Shown here one piece after another: positions 41,994 to 49,861 of a DNA stretch of 64,000 nt. The stretch's first letter is position 1. Each line of letters begins with the position of its first letter. The position numbers were made by a program, and so were the translations under genes. Source of the DNA: Nocardioides faecalis (GTDB lineage: Bacteria; Actinomycetota; Actinomycetes; Propionibacteriales; Nocardioidaceae). A model generated the notes under the pieces. That model had not been told where the DNA came from, ran no database searches, and worked only from the letters and a program-made list of their open reading frames with translations. The stretch lies in contig NZ_CP074406.1 in assembly GCF_018388425.1 (NCBI RefSeq), positions 1,922,001-1,986,000 on the forward strand. Direction: 5' to 3'.

Positions 41994-43358
41994 ATGTCCT
42001 TGATCAGCAACCTCCGACCAGGCGGGAAGTTCGGCATCCCGAGCCAGGAGAGCCGCGACCCCATCGGCCACCTCGTCGCCGGGCTGAACCGCCTCGCCCA
42101 GAGCGACCTGCTCGACAAGGTGGGGCTGCGCAAGCAGACCGAGCAGGCCGTCTTCACCGTCACCCGCTCCGGGTTCAAGACCCTCACCGCCACCAGCCGC
42201 GCGTTCGCACGCTCCGGCCGCAAGGACGCCCCGGGCACCCGCCCGGCCAGCGCGCCCGCCAGCGGCGTCTTCGACCTCACCCCGACCGAGGACGAGCAGA
42301 TGCTCGTCGACGTGGTCGGCGAGCTCGCCGGCGAGGTGCTGCGGCCCGCGGCGGCCGCGGCCGACAAGGAGTGCGCCGCCCCCGATACCGTGCTGAAGTC
42401 GGGCCTGGAGGTCGGCCTGCCGATCCTCGGCCTGCCCGAGTCGCTCGGCGGCATCGCCGAGGAACGCTCCGCCATGGCCGGCACGCTGGTCGCCGAGGCG
42501 CTGGCCCACGGCGACATGGGCCTGGCCGTCGCCGCGCTCGCGCCCGGCTCGGTGGCCACCGCCATCGGCCTGTGGGGCACCGAGGCCCAGCAGCAGACCT
42601 ACCTGCCGGCGTTCACCGGCGACGAGGTCCCCGCCGCCGCGCTGGCGCTGAACGAGCCCACCGTGCTGTTCGACGTGCTCGACCCCGCGACCACCGCGGT
42701 GCGCCGCGGCGACGGGTACGTCCTCAACGGCACCAAGAGCCTCGTCGCCCGCGGCGAGCACGCCGAGCTGTTCATCGTCGGCGCCGCGCTCGAGGGCAAG
42801 CCCGTGCTGTTCCTGCTGGAGTCCTCCACGCCGGGCCTGAGCATCGTCGCCGACCCGGGGATGGGCGTGCGGGCCGCCTCGATGACGCGCCTGGAGCTCA
42901 CCGACGTGACCGTGCCGGCCGACGCCGTGCTGGGCGCCACCGACGGGTCGACCTACACCGAGTGCGTGCGGCTGTCCCGGCTCGCCTGGTGCGCTCTGGC
43001 GGTCGGCACCGGCCAGGCGGTGCTCGACTACGTCACGCCGTACGTCAAGGAGCGCGAGGCGTTCGGCGAGCCGATCGCACACCGCCAGTCCGTGGCGTTC
43101 ATGGTCGCCAACATCGCCATCGAGCTGCAGGCGATGCGTCTGCTGACCTACCGCGCCGCCTCCCGAGCCGCGGCCGGCAAGGACTTCGGCAAGCAGGTCG
43201 CGCTCGCGCGGCGGCTGTGCGCCGAGAAGGGCATGCAGATCGGCAACGACGGCGTGCAGCTGCTCGGCGGGCACGGATTCGTCAAGGAGCACCCGGTCGA
43301 GCGGTGGTACCGCGACCTGCGTGCCGTCGGAGTGATGGAAGGGACGGTGCTCGTCTAG
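41994..43358 (+). CDS. Acyl-CoA dehydrogenase, subunit 1 of a tandem pair
   Basis: 454 residues. An unusual ~90-residue N-terminal extension (basic, Ala/Ser-rich) precedes an acyl-CoA dehydrogenase core (LTPTEDEQMLVDVV onward). The C-terminus stops at GVMEGTVLV, just after the catalytic EGT-like motif, so the last helix of normal enzymes is missing. Paired with the 405-residue gene downstream; similar actinobacterial pairs form heteromeric enzymes in lipid or steroid breakdown. Start ATG 41994 supported by TACATT. Confidence 0.9.
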   Translation: MSLISNLRPGGKFGIPSQESRDPIGHLVAGLNRLAQSDLLDKVGLRKQTEQAVFTVTRSGFKTLTATSRAFARSGRKDAPGTRPASAPASGVFDLTPTEDEQMLVDVVGELAGEVLRPAAAAADKECAAPDTVLKSGLEVGLPILGLPESLGGIAEERSAMAGTLVAEALAHGDMGLAVAALAPGSVATAIGLWGTEAQQQTYLPAFTGDEVPAAALALNEPTVLFDVLDPATTAVRRGDGYVLNGTKSLVARGEHAELFIVGAALEGKPVLFLLESSTPGLSIVADPGMGVRAASMTRLELTDVTVPADAVLGATDGSTYTECVRLSRLAWCALAVGTGQAVLDYVTPYVKEREAFGEPIAHRQSVAFMVANIAIELQAMRLLTYRAASRAAAGKDFGKQVALARRLCAEKGMQIGNDGVQLLGGHGFVKEHPVERWYRDLRAVGVMEGTVLV

Positions 43359-43363
43359 TGACT

Positions 43364-43430
43364 GAGCGAAGCGAGGGAACCAATGGACACAGTGGTCAGC
43401 GTGCCTCGTCGGCGCGCGGAGCGAAGCGAG
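43364..43430. repeat. Pair of GAGCGAAGCGAG repeats between the fadE genes
   Basis: Identical 12-mers at 43364-43375 and 43419-43430 flank the 79-bp gap between the two dehydrogenase genes. Short intergenic direct repeat; the second copy occupies the Shine-Dalgarno region of the downstream gene. Confidence 0.7.
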
Positions 43431-43437
43431 CACGTCG

Positions 43438-44655
43438 ATGAGCATTAACCTCGAGGTTCCGAAGAAGCACCGGGCGCTGATCGACCAGGCCCACCAGGTC
43501 GCGATGAACATGCTGCGGCCGATCTCGCGCAAGTACGACGCCGCCGAGCACGCCTATCCCGAGGAGCTCGACATGCTCGCGGCGATGATCGACGGCCTCG
43601 CCGCGTCCGGCGCCAGCGAGGGCGCCGGCGCGACCGGGGTGCGCCGGGAGGCGGGCGACGACGACAAGGGCACCGTGAAGAACGGCTCGAACATGGCCTC
43701 GGTGACCTCGATCGCCGAGATGTGCTGGGGCGACGTCGGGCTGTTGCTGTCGATGCCGCGCCAGGGGCTGGGCAACTCCGCGATCGCCTCGGTGGCCGAC
43801 GAGGAGCAGCTGAAGCGGTTCGAGGGCAAGTGGGCCTCGATGGCGATCACCGAGCCCTCCTTCGGCTCCGACTCCGCGCAGGTCTCCACGACCGCGGTCC
43901 TCGACGGCGACGAGTACGTGATCAACGGCGAGAAGATCTTCGTCACCTCCGGCGAGCGCTCCGACTGCGTCGTGGTGTGGGCGACCCTCGACAAGTCCCT
44001 GGGCCGGGCGGCGATCAAGTCGTTCGTGGTCGAGAAGGGCACCCCCGGGATGAAGGTGGAGCGGCTGGAGGAGAAGCTCGGCATCCGGGCCTCCGACACC
44101 GCAGTCATCACGTTCACCGACTGCCGGGTCCCGAAGGAGAACCTGCTCGGCTCTCCGGAGATCAACGTCGAGCAGGGGTTCGCCGGCGCGATGGCGACCT
44201 TCGACAACACCCGGCCGCTGGTGGCCGCGATGGCGGTCGGCACGGCGCGGGCCTCCCTCGACCTGACCCGCGACCTGCTCGCCCAGGCCGGCGTGGAGGT
44301 CGACTACGACCGGCCGGGGCACCTGCAGCACGCGGCGGCGGCGAAGTTCCTGCAGCTGGAGGCCGACTGGGAGGGTGCGCGGCTGCTCACCCTGCAGGCG
44401 GCGTGGATGGCCGACAACCGCAAGCCGAACTCGCTGGAGGCCTCGATGGCCAAGGCGAAGGCCGGCCGGGTCGGCTCCGACGTCACGCTGTCCTGTGTCG
44501 AGCTGTGCGCCTCGGTCGGCTACAGCGAGACCGAGCTGTTGGAGAAGTGGGCGCGGGACTCCAAGATCCTCGACATCTTCGAGGGCACCCAGCAGATCCA
44601 GCAGCTGATCGTGGCGCGCCGGGTGCTGGGCCTGACCAGCGCGCAGCTGAAGTGA
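43438..44655 (+). CDS. Acyl-CoA dehydrogenase, subunit 2 of a tandem pair
   Basis: 405 residues. Substrate/FAD loop ITEPSFGSDSAQVSTTA, ERSDCVVVWATLDK and a full C-terminus ending IFEGTQQIQQLIVARRVLG, so this subunit carries the canonical EGT catalytic glutamate and C-terminal helix. Together with the upstream gene it probably makes a mixed oligomer. It has no strong Shine-Dalgarno and a 79-bp intergenic gap, but no separate promoter is evident. Confidence 0.91.
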   Translation: MSINLEVPKKHRALIDQAHQVAMNMLRPISRKYDAAEHAYPEELDMLAAMIDGLAASGASEGAGATGVRREAGDDDKGTVKNGSNMASVTSIAEMCWGDVGLLLSMPRQGLGNSAIASVADEEQLKRFEGKWASMAITEPSFGSDSAQVSTTAVLDGDEYVINGEKIFVTSGERSDCVVVWATLDKSLGRAAIKSFVVEKGTPGMKVERLEEKLGIRASDTAVITFTDCRVPKENLLGSPEINVEQGFAGAMATFDNTRPLVAAMAVGTARASLDLTRDLLAQAGVEVDYDRPGHLQHAAAAKFLQLEADWEGARLLTLQAAWMADNRKPNSLEASMAKAKAGRVGSDVTLSCVELCASVGYSETELLEKWARDSKILDIFEGTQQIQQLIVARRVLGLTSAQLK

Positions 44656-44674
44656 GCCGCTCCACCGAGGTGAG

Positions 44675-45769
44675 CTAGTCGATCCGGGCGCCCGCCGCCG
44701 GCCGCACCCGATGGTGCACCGGCGGCGGGTACCCGGCCCGCGCGTAGGCCGCGTCGATGCCGTCTCGTACGGCGTCGACGCGGTCTTCGTGCGTCAGGGC
44801 CACCGTGCAGCCGCCGAACCCGCCGCCGGTCAACCGGGCGCCCAGGGCGCCCGCGGCCAGCGCGGCGTCGACCGCGGCGTCGAGCTCGGCGCAGGAGACC
44901 TCGAAGTCGTCGCGCAGGGAGTGGTGGGAGGCGGTGAGCAGCGCGCCGAGCCGGATCCAGTCGCGGGCCTCGATCGCCGCCACGGCCGCACGCACCCGGT
45001 CGTTCTCCGAGTGCACGTGGCGGGAGCGGGCGCGCAGCACGGGGTCGGTGCTGTCCGGGTCGGCGGCGGCGCGGGTGCACTCGTCGCGGCGCTGGGCGTA
45101 GCCGCCGTCGCCGTCGGCCAGCGCGTGCCGCACCCCGGTGTCGGTGACCAGCAGCTCCAGGCCGGCCTCGCCCAGCGGCAGCGGCACCGGGCGGGTCCGC
45201 GGGTTGGCCGGCTCGGCGAAGTCGATGAGCAGCGCGTGCTCCTCGCGGGCCAGCATGCTGGCCAGCTGGTCCATGCCGCCGGTGGGGGCGCCGACGTACT
45301 GCGTCTCCGCGCGGCGGCACAGCTCGGCGATCTGGCGCCGGCGGGCCTCGTCGAGCCAGTCGGACCCGTCAGCGCCGTCCTGGTCGTCGGTGGCGACCAG
45401 CTGGGTCACCGCCAGCGCGACCGCGCACTCCAGCGCCGCGGAGCTGGACAGACCGCCGCCCAGGGGGAGCGAGGAGGTGATGCTGAGGTCCAGCCCCGGC
45501 AGCCGGTGGCCCGCGCGGGTGAGCTCGTGCAGCACGCCGGCGACGTAGCGGGCCCAGCCGGGGACCTGGCCGGACGCGACGTCGGCGTGGGTGCCGGTCC
45601 AGGTGCCGGCGGCGTCGCTGATGATGTTGACGTGGTCGTCCTCGCGCCCGCCGACGGTCACCGTGGTGCTCAACGGCACCGCGACCGGCAGGCACAGGCC
45701 GCCGTTGTAGTCGGTGTGCTCACCGATCAGATTGACCCGGCCGGGGGCGGTCGCGGTCGCTGAGGTCAC
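44675..45769 (-). CDS. galK: Galactokinase GalK
   Basis: 364-residue GHMP kinase phosphorylating galactose at C1. The three GHMP motifs are clear: GRVNLIGEHTDYNGG at residues ~10-24, LPLGGGLSSSAALE in the middle and LTGGGFGGC near the end. Start GTG 45769; a weak AAGGAT lies 6 nt upstream. No galT or galE is adjacent, so the remainder of the Leloir pathway is elsewhere. Confidence 0.95.
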   Translation of the reverse strand: MTSATATAPGRVNLIGEHTDYNGGLCLPVAVPLSTTVTVGGREDDHVNIISDAAGTWTGTHADVASGQVPGWARYVAGVLHELTRAGHRLPGLDLSITSSLPLGGGLSSSAALECAVALAVTQLVATDDQDGADGSDWLDEARRRQIAELCRRAETQYVGAPTGGMDQLASMLAREEHALLIDFAEPANPRTRPVPLPLGEAGLELLVTDTGVRHALADGDGGYAQRRDECTRAAADPDSTDPVLRARSRHVHSENDRVRAAVAAIEARDWIRLGALLTASHHSLRDDFEVSCAELDAAVDAALAAGALGARLTGGGFGGCTVALTHEDRVDAVRDGIDAAYARAGYPPPVHHRVRPAAGARID

Positions 45770-45794
45770 CGGGCCATCCTTGCCGACGTCTCGC

Positions 45795-45800
45795 TACGGT
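45795..45800 (+). promoter_or_regulatory. -10 element TACGGT of the nucleosidase gene
   Basis: TACGGT 7 nt before GTG 45808; GTG 45799 overlaps the hexamer and is therefore less likely. Confidence 0.6.
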
Positions 45801-45807
45801 GAGCGTC

Positions 45808-46374
45808 GTGCCCCGCCCCGTGATCGTCGCCGCCGTCGCGGCCGAAGCCGCCCACGTCCCCGCCGGCCCGGACGTCGTGGTCACCGGGATCGGCAAGACC
45901 CGGGCCGCGACCGCGCTCACCCGCTACCTCGCCACGGTCCCCGACCTCTCCGACCTGGTGCTGGTCAACCTGGGCACGGCCGGCGCGCTGCGCGAGGACC
46001 TCGGCGTCGGGCCCGGCCATGACGGTCTCTTCGAGATCGGCACGGTGATCAACCACGACATCAACGCCGAGGCGATCCGTGCGCTGGGCTACGACCCCCG
46101 CGAGCGGCTCGAGATCGGCGAGGCGCCGACGGTGCTCGCCTCCGGCGACGTGTTCGTCACCGACCCGGTGGTGCGCGACAGGCTGGCGGCGCAGGCGCAC
46201 CTGGTCGACATGGAGGGCTACGCCGTCGCCTGGGTCGCCCAGGAGTTCGGCGTGCCGCTGCGCATGGTCAAGCACGTCTCGGACAACGCCGACGAGGGCG
46301 CGATGGAGTGGGTCGAGCTCGTCGAGGCCAGCGCCCGGGTCCTGGGCCACTGGGTCCAGGAGCACCTGGGCTGA
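45808..46374 (+). CDS. Nucleosidase, PNP/UDP phosphorylase superfamily (MTAN-like)
   Basis: 188 residues from GTG 45808. Short PNP_UDP_1-fold protein: VVVTGIGKTRAATALT, LVNLGTAGAL, ASGDVFVTDP and the nucleoside-binding DMEGYAVAWVAQEF, followed by KHVSDNADEGA, resembling MTA/SAH nucleosidases or futalosine hydrolases. The usual family length is ~230, so this is a trimmed version. The likely role is adenine salvage from methylthio- or homocysteinyl-adenosine; a purine-specific role is an alternative. Confidence 0.85.
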   Translation: MPRPVIVAAVAAEAAHVPAGPDVVVTGIGKTRAATALTRYLATVPDLSDLVLVNLGTAGALREDLGVGPGHDGLFEIGTVINHDINAEAIRALGYDPRERLEIGEAPTVLASGDVFVTDPVVRDRLAAQAHLVDMEGYAVAWVAQEFGVPLRMVKHVSDNADEGAMEWVELVEASARVLGHWVQEHLG

Positions 46375-46375
46375 T

Positions 46376-46405
46376 CCAGGACCAGGGCCAAGACCAGGAC
46401 CAGGC
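46376..46405 (+). repeat. ACCAGG short tandem repeats
   Basis: Imperfect repeats of ACCAGG/GACCAG between convergent genes. Confidence 0.65.
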
Positions 46406-46999
46406 TCAGCGGCTGCTGCGCGGCCGACGACCGCGCACCACGCCGACGAAGTCCTGGTGCACGTCGCTGTCGGCGTCGCGGCGCCACAGCAGCGCCACGG
46501 TGGTCGGCGGCAGGTCGACGGGCCGCTGCACGACGTCCTTGCGGTGGTAGAGCCGGGCCAGCGACATCGGGACGATCACGACGCCGGTGCCCGCGGCGGC
46601 GACCTCGATGGCGTCCTTGACGCTCATCGGCGGGAAGTCGAGCTGCTCGACCTTCGGGGTCCAGCCGGAGGGGTGCGGCAGCACCAGCTGCTCGCCGTCG
46701 AGCTCGGCGAGGTCGATAGGGGTGTCGGCGTCGGCAGCGGCGAGGAAGTGCTCGCTGCTGGCCACCACGACCGGCACCTCGTCGTACAGCCGCACGCAGT
46801 GCAGCGGACTGGGGGAGTCGAGGTCGACGGGCAGCCGGCCGAGCAGCATGTCGGCGGTGCCGTCGTCGAGGACGGCGCGGGGGGCGTCCTGCTCGAGCGG
46901 CAGGAGCCGGAGGGGAAGGCGGGGGTGGCGCTCGCGCCAGGCGCGCGCCCACTTGTCGGGGGTCACGCCAGGGGCGAAGGCCACACGCAGCTGCTGCAT
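46406..46999 (-). CDS. LysR-type substrate-binding domain without DNA-binding domain
   Basis: 197 residues matching only the effector-binding half of LysR regulators: LRVAFAPGVTPDKWARAW, MLLGRLPVD, LYDEVPVVVASSEHFLAA, AAAGTGVVIVPMSLARLY. The winged HTH normally occupying the first 60 residues is absent, and no upstream frame encodes it. It could act as an effector sensor or decoy partner, or bind a metabolite. Similar stand-alone proteins exist in actinobacteria, so a disrupted gene is less likely. Confidence 0.85.
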   Translation of the reverse strand: MQQLRVAFAPGVTPDKWARAWRERHPRLPLRLLPLEQDAPRAVLDDGTADMLLGRLPVDLDSPSPLHCVRLYDEVPVVVASSEHFLAAADADTPIDLAELDGEQLVLPHPSGWTPKVEQLDFPPMSVKDAIEVAAAGTGVVIVPMSLARLYHRKDVVQRPVDLPPTTVALLWRRDADSDVHQDFVGVVRGRRPRSSR

Positions 47000-47043
47000 G
47001 CGGTCAACGATCCCAGACGCGACCCCCGCGGTGGTCGGCGCGC

Positions 47044-47322
47044 TCAGGCCTGGGCGGTGAGCCCGAACTGGACGGCGCCGGTGTCGTCGACGCCGGCGTC
47101 GAGGACCATCGCGTCGAGCTGCTGCGCGGCGGTCGCGTCGAGGTAGACCACGGCGCCGTCCTGCTCGACGACGCTGTCACCCGCCTCTGGCTGTCCGGCA
47201 GCGGTGACGGCGAAACCCTCTTCCGCGGCTCCGGAGATGCGCAGCCCGGCGGTCTCGGGAGCCTCCGGCACGTGGGTCAGCTGCTTCACGATGGTGCTTG
47301 CGTTCTCGGTCAAGGTCAGCAC
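47044..47322 (-). CDS. HesB/IscA-like protein lacking Fe-S cysteines
   Basis: 92 residues from GTG 47322, which is preceded by a strong TGGGAGG Shine-Dalgarno. Fold-type match to HesB/IscA (LTLTENASTIVKQL, then GLRISGAAEEGFAV). However, none of the three cluster-binding cysteines of A-type carriers is present; the protein has no cysteine at all. It probably does not carry clusters and its role is unknown. Confidence 0.8.
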   Translation of the reverse strand: MLTLTENASTIVKQLTHVPEAPETAGLRISGAAEEGFAVTAAGQPEAGDSVVEQDGAVVYLDATAAQQLDAMVLDAGVDDTGAVQFGLTAQA

Positions 47323-47459
47323 GGGTGCCTCCCATGTCTTGAGGACAGGACCTGATCCACGGTTGCAGGCTCGGGCGTCCCGTTCAAGGCGCGCCCGGAC
47401 GACGTACCGCGGGCGAGGTCCAGGTGGTCCCCGATGCGGCCTCCGAAACCGGTCCCTGC

Positions 47460-47465
47460 TACGGT
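47460..47465 (+). promoter_or_regulatory. -10 element TACGGT of tRNA-Leu
   Basis: TACGGT 12 nt before the mature tRNA 5' end, giving a short leader removed by RNase P. Confidence 0.55.
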
Positions 47466-47477
47466 TTCTCCGCACTC

Positions 47478-47563
47478 GTCCGGGTGGCGGAATTGGCAGA
47501 CGCGCTAGCTTGAGGTGCTAGTGCCCGTATTAGGGCGTGGGGGTTCAAGTCCCCCCTCGGACA
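47478..47563 (+). tRNA. tRNA-Leu (anticodon GAG)
   Basis: 86-nt class II tRNA. Acceptor arm GTCCGGG pairs with CTCGGAC (one G-U); anticodon stem CTAGC/GCTAG with loop TTGAGGT, anticodon GAG at 47512-47514; variable arm GCCC/GGGC typical of leucine tRNAs; T arm GGGGG-TTCAAGT-CCCCC. Discriminator A at 47563; CCA is not encoded. No integrase or repeated attachment site is seen next to it. Confidence 0.97.
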
Positions 47564-47574
47564 CAGAACAACGA

Positions 47575-47630
47575 GTCCCACCGCGGGACCGGCCTCCGGG
47601 CCGGATCGGCGGTGGGACACGTTGCTTTTT
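47575..47630 (+). terminator. Intrinsic terminator of tRNA-Leu
   Basis: Outer 10-bp stem GTCCCACCGC/GCGGTGGGAC (47575-47584, 47609-47618) with an inner CCGGCC/GGCCGG stem, followed by a run of five T at 47626-47630. One of few classical terminators in the window. Confidence 0.85.
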
Positions 47631-47688
47631 CCGGCACACGCTTTCCCGCCGGGGTGCCGCGCCGACCACCATGCGCGCCGATCCATCA

Positions 47689-47708
47689 TGCCGACTGGCC
47701 GGTTGGCA
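47689..47708. promoter_or_regulatory. Imperfect palindrome upstream of the MFS-tetR operon
   Basis: TGCCGACTGG/CCGGTTGGCA, 8 of 10 positions symmetric. Its right end contains TTGGCA, a -35-like hexamer 19 bp from the -10 TAGCGT. Candidate operator for the TetR encoded in the same operon. Confidence 0.45.
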
Positions 47709-47727
47709 CAACAGTCCATCTGGTCTG

Positions 47728-47733
47728 TAGCGT
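47728..47733 (+). promoter_or_regulatory. -10 element TAGCGT of the MFS-tetR operon
   Basis: TAGCGT 7 nt before GTG 47741, which sets the start of the transporter. Confidence 0.62.
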
Positions 47734-47740
47734 CCGGCCG

Positions 47741-49267
47741 GTGAGTGTCATCGACGGCCCTGGCCGCCTGACCGGCGGCCCCCGCGAGTGGACCGGTCTC
47801 GTGGTCCTCGTCCTCGTCGTGCTCCTGTTGGCGATCGACGGCACGGTGCTCTACCTCGCTGTGCCGTCGTTGACCGAGGACCTGGCGCCAAGCGCGAATC
47901 AGGTCCTGTGGATCGGTGACATCTACGCCTTCGTGCTGGCCGGGCTGCTGATCACCATGGGCAACGTGGCGGACCGGATCGGCCGCAAGCGCCTGCTGCT
48001 GATCGGTACGGCGTGCTTCGGCGTGGCCTCGGTGCTGGCCGCCTTCGCGCCCAGCGCCGAGGCACTCATCGCGGCGCGGGCGCTGCTGGGTGTGGCCGGA
48101 TCGACCCTGATGCCCTCGACGCTGTCGATGGTGCGGGCGATGTTCCCCGAGGCGCGCCAGCGCGCCAAGGCGATCGCGCTGTGGACCGCCGGTGCCACGG
48201 CCGGGGCCGCGCTGGGGCCGCTGGTCGGCGGCGCCCTGCTGGAGCACTTCTGGTGGGGCTCGGTGTTCCTCATCAACGTGCCGGTGATGGTGGTCGCCTT
48301 CGCCGCGGGCTGGTTCCTGCTCGATGAGTCCAAGGGCGAGACGGCCGGGCGGATCGATCTGCTCTCCTCGGTGATGTCGGTCGGCACGATCGTCCCGGTC
48401 GTCTTCGCGGTCAAGCGCTTCGTCACCGACGGGCTCGAGGTCCCGGCCGTGGCGGCACTCGTGGTGGGCGCGGTCGTGGGCTGGCTGTTCGCACGCCGCC
48501 AGCGTGGTCTCGACGTCCCGTTGCTGGACGTCTCGCTGTTCAAGGTCCCGGCCTTCGCCGGCGCCCTCGCGGCGAACGTCCTGGCCATCTTCGGCTTCCT
48601 CGGACTGCTCTTCTTCCTCTCCCAGTACCTGCAGATGGTGCGCGGGTACGGTCCGCTCAAGGCCGGCTGGGCGGAGATGCCGGGAACGCTCGCCTCGATG
48701 GTCGTCGTCGCACTCGTCGGGGTCGCGCTGGCCAGGCTCGGCGCCGGCCGATCGATCGGCGCCGGGCTGTTCGTGGCCTCGCTCGGGCTCGCGGTCACCG
48801 GGCTCGCGACCGGGTGGAGCGGCTACTGGGGCATCGGCGCCGGGTTGGCGCTGCTCGGACTCGGGGCAGGCCTGGCGATGGCGCTGTCGGTGAACGCCGT
48901 CGTCGGCGCGGTCCCGCCCCAGCGCGCCGGGGCCGCCTCCGCGGTCGCCGAGACCGGCTACGAGCTCGGCGGGGCCTTCGGCATCGCAATCCTCGGCTCG
49001 TTGCAGACGCTGTTCTACCGCTCGTCGCTCGAGCTGCCGGCCGACTCCAGCGCCCTCGACCGGGCAGCAGCCGAGGAGTCGCTTGCCTCGGCCGTCTACG
49101 GCAGCGAGGATCCCGGCGTGATCAGCGCGGCCCAGGACGCCTTCGCAGCGGCGATGCAGTCGACCTCGTTCCTGGCAGCCGCCATCCTGCTCGTGGCTGC
49201 CGTCGTCGCGTGGCGGCTCATCCCGTCGGAGCGCCAGCCCGGGGGAGCGGTCCTTGTCGAGCACTGA
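47741..49267 (+). CDS. MFS multidrug efflux transporter (DHA2, 14 TM)
   Basis: 508 residues with ~14 TM helices. TM1 LLLAIDGTVLYLAVPSL contains the DHA2 motif D1, motif A GNVADRIGRKRLL is in the loop between TM2 and TM3, and motif C-like segments GAALGPLVGG follow in TM5. Resembles QacA/EmrB exporters. Overlaps a TetR regulator by 14 bp, so expression is presumably autoregulated and drug-inducible. Base composition is like that of its neighbours. Confidence 0.93.
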   Translation: MSVIDGPGRLTGGPREWTGLVVLVLVVLLLAIDGTVLYLAVPSLTEDLAPSANQVLWIGDIYAFVLAGLLITMGNVADRIGRKRLLLIGTACFGVASVLAAFAPSAEALIAARALLGVAGSTLMPSTLSMVRAMFPEARQRAKAIALWTAGATAGAALGPLVGGALLEHFWWGSVFLINVPVMVVAFAAGWFLLDESKGETAGRIDLLSSVMSVGTIVPVVFAVKRFVTDGLEVPAVAALVVGAVVGWLFARRQRGLDVPLLDVSLFKVPAFAGALAANVLAIFGFLGLLFFLSQYLQMVRGYGPLKAGWAEMPGTLASMVVVALVGVALARLGAGRSIGAGLFVASLGLAVTGLATGWSGYWGIGAGLALLGLGAGLAMALSVNAVVGAVPPQRAGAASAVAETGYELGGAFGIAILGSLQTLFYRSSLELPADSSALDRAAAEESLASAVYGSEDPGVISAAQDAFAAAMQSTSFLAAAILLVAAVVAWRLIPSERQPGGAVLVEH

Positions 49268-49850
49268 GCGCACGCGCGACGCCGACCGGACCCGCCGCGC
49301 CATCCTCGACGCCTTCGGCCGCATGCTCGAGGAGCGGGGCTCCAACGTCAGCCTCGCCGACGTCGCCCGGGCTGCCGGCGTCACCAAGAGCGGGCTGATG
49401 CACCACTTCCGCAGCCGCGACGACCTCGTCGCTGCGTTCGTGGACCACGGGATCGAGATGTTCTGGTCCGAGGTGCAGGCGCTGGTCGACCACTCTGAGA
49501 GCCGGCCGGGCCAGTTCACCCGGGCCTACGTCCGCGCCATGACCGGCGACTCGGCGCACATCACCCGATGGGCGAGCGCCACCAGCCTGATCGCCCACCT
49601 GGGATCCCAGGCGACGATCGAGCACCTCGAGCGGATCGCACCTCACGACGCCGCCCGGCTCGACGCCGCCTTCGCCGCCGACGGGCTGCCGGTCGAGCGG
49701 ACGCTGCTCATCCGCCTCGCCGCCGACGGTGCCGCGCTGTCGTGGGGTACGCCGTACCTGGACGCCGAGCGGCTGGCGTCGTTGCGGGCGCAGCTGTTCG
49801 CCCTCAGCGAGGCCACGGAAGGCACGGCCGACGCGACGAAAGAATCGTGA
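49254..49850 (+). CDS. TetR-family regulator of the MFS gene
   Basis: 198 residues. N-terminal HTH VSLADVARAAGVTKSGLMHHFRSRDDLVAAF (~32-62) and a TetR ligand-binding C-terminal domain of the kind found in QacR-like repressors. The start is TTG 49254 because GGGGGAG precedes it; an in-frame upstream ATG is not seen. Its stop codon lies in a CRP-like site. Likely represses its own operon at the palindrome at 47689-47708. Confidence 0.9.
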   Translation: MSSTERTRDADRTRRAILDAFGRMLEERGSNVSLADVARAAGVTKSGLMHHFRSRDDLVAAFVDHGIEMFWSEVQALVDHSESRPGQFTRAYVRAMTGDSAHITRWASATSLIAHLGSQATIEHLERIAPHDAARLDAAFAADGLPVERTLLIRLAADGAALSWGTPYLDAERLASLRAQLFALSEATEGTADATKES

Positions 49851-49861
49851 TACAGGTCACA
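49846..49861. promoter_or_regulatory. CRP/GlxR-like site in the tetR 3' end
   Basis: CGTGATACAGGTCACA matches TGTGA-N6-TCACA at 9 of 10 conserved positions. It overlaps the tetR TGA. No obvious target gene starts downstream on either strand; the nearest genes converge here. Confidence 0.4.

Noticed and set aside
43364..43430. CRISPR-like repeat pair
   Set aside because: Only two 12-bp copies with one 43-bp spacer, and no cas genes anywhere in the window.
47478..47740. tRNA-Leu as an integration site of a genomic island
   Set aside because: No integrase, no repeat of the tRNA 3' end, and the downstream MFS-tetR genes have local base composition.
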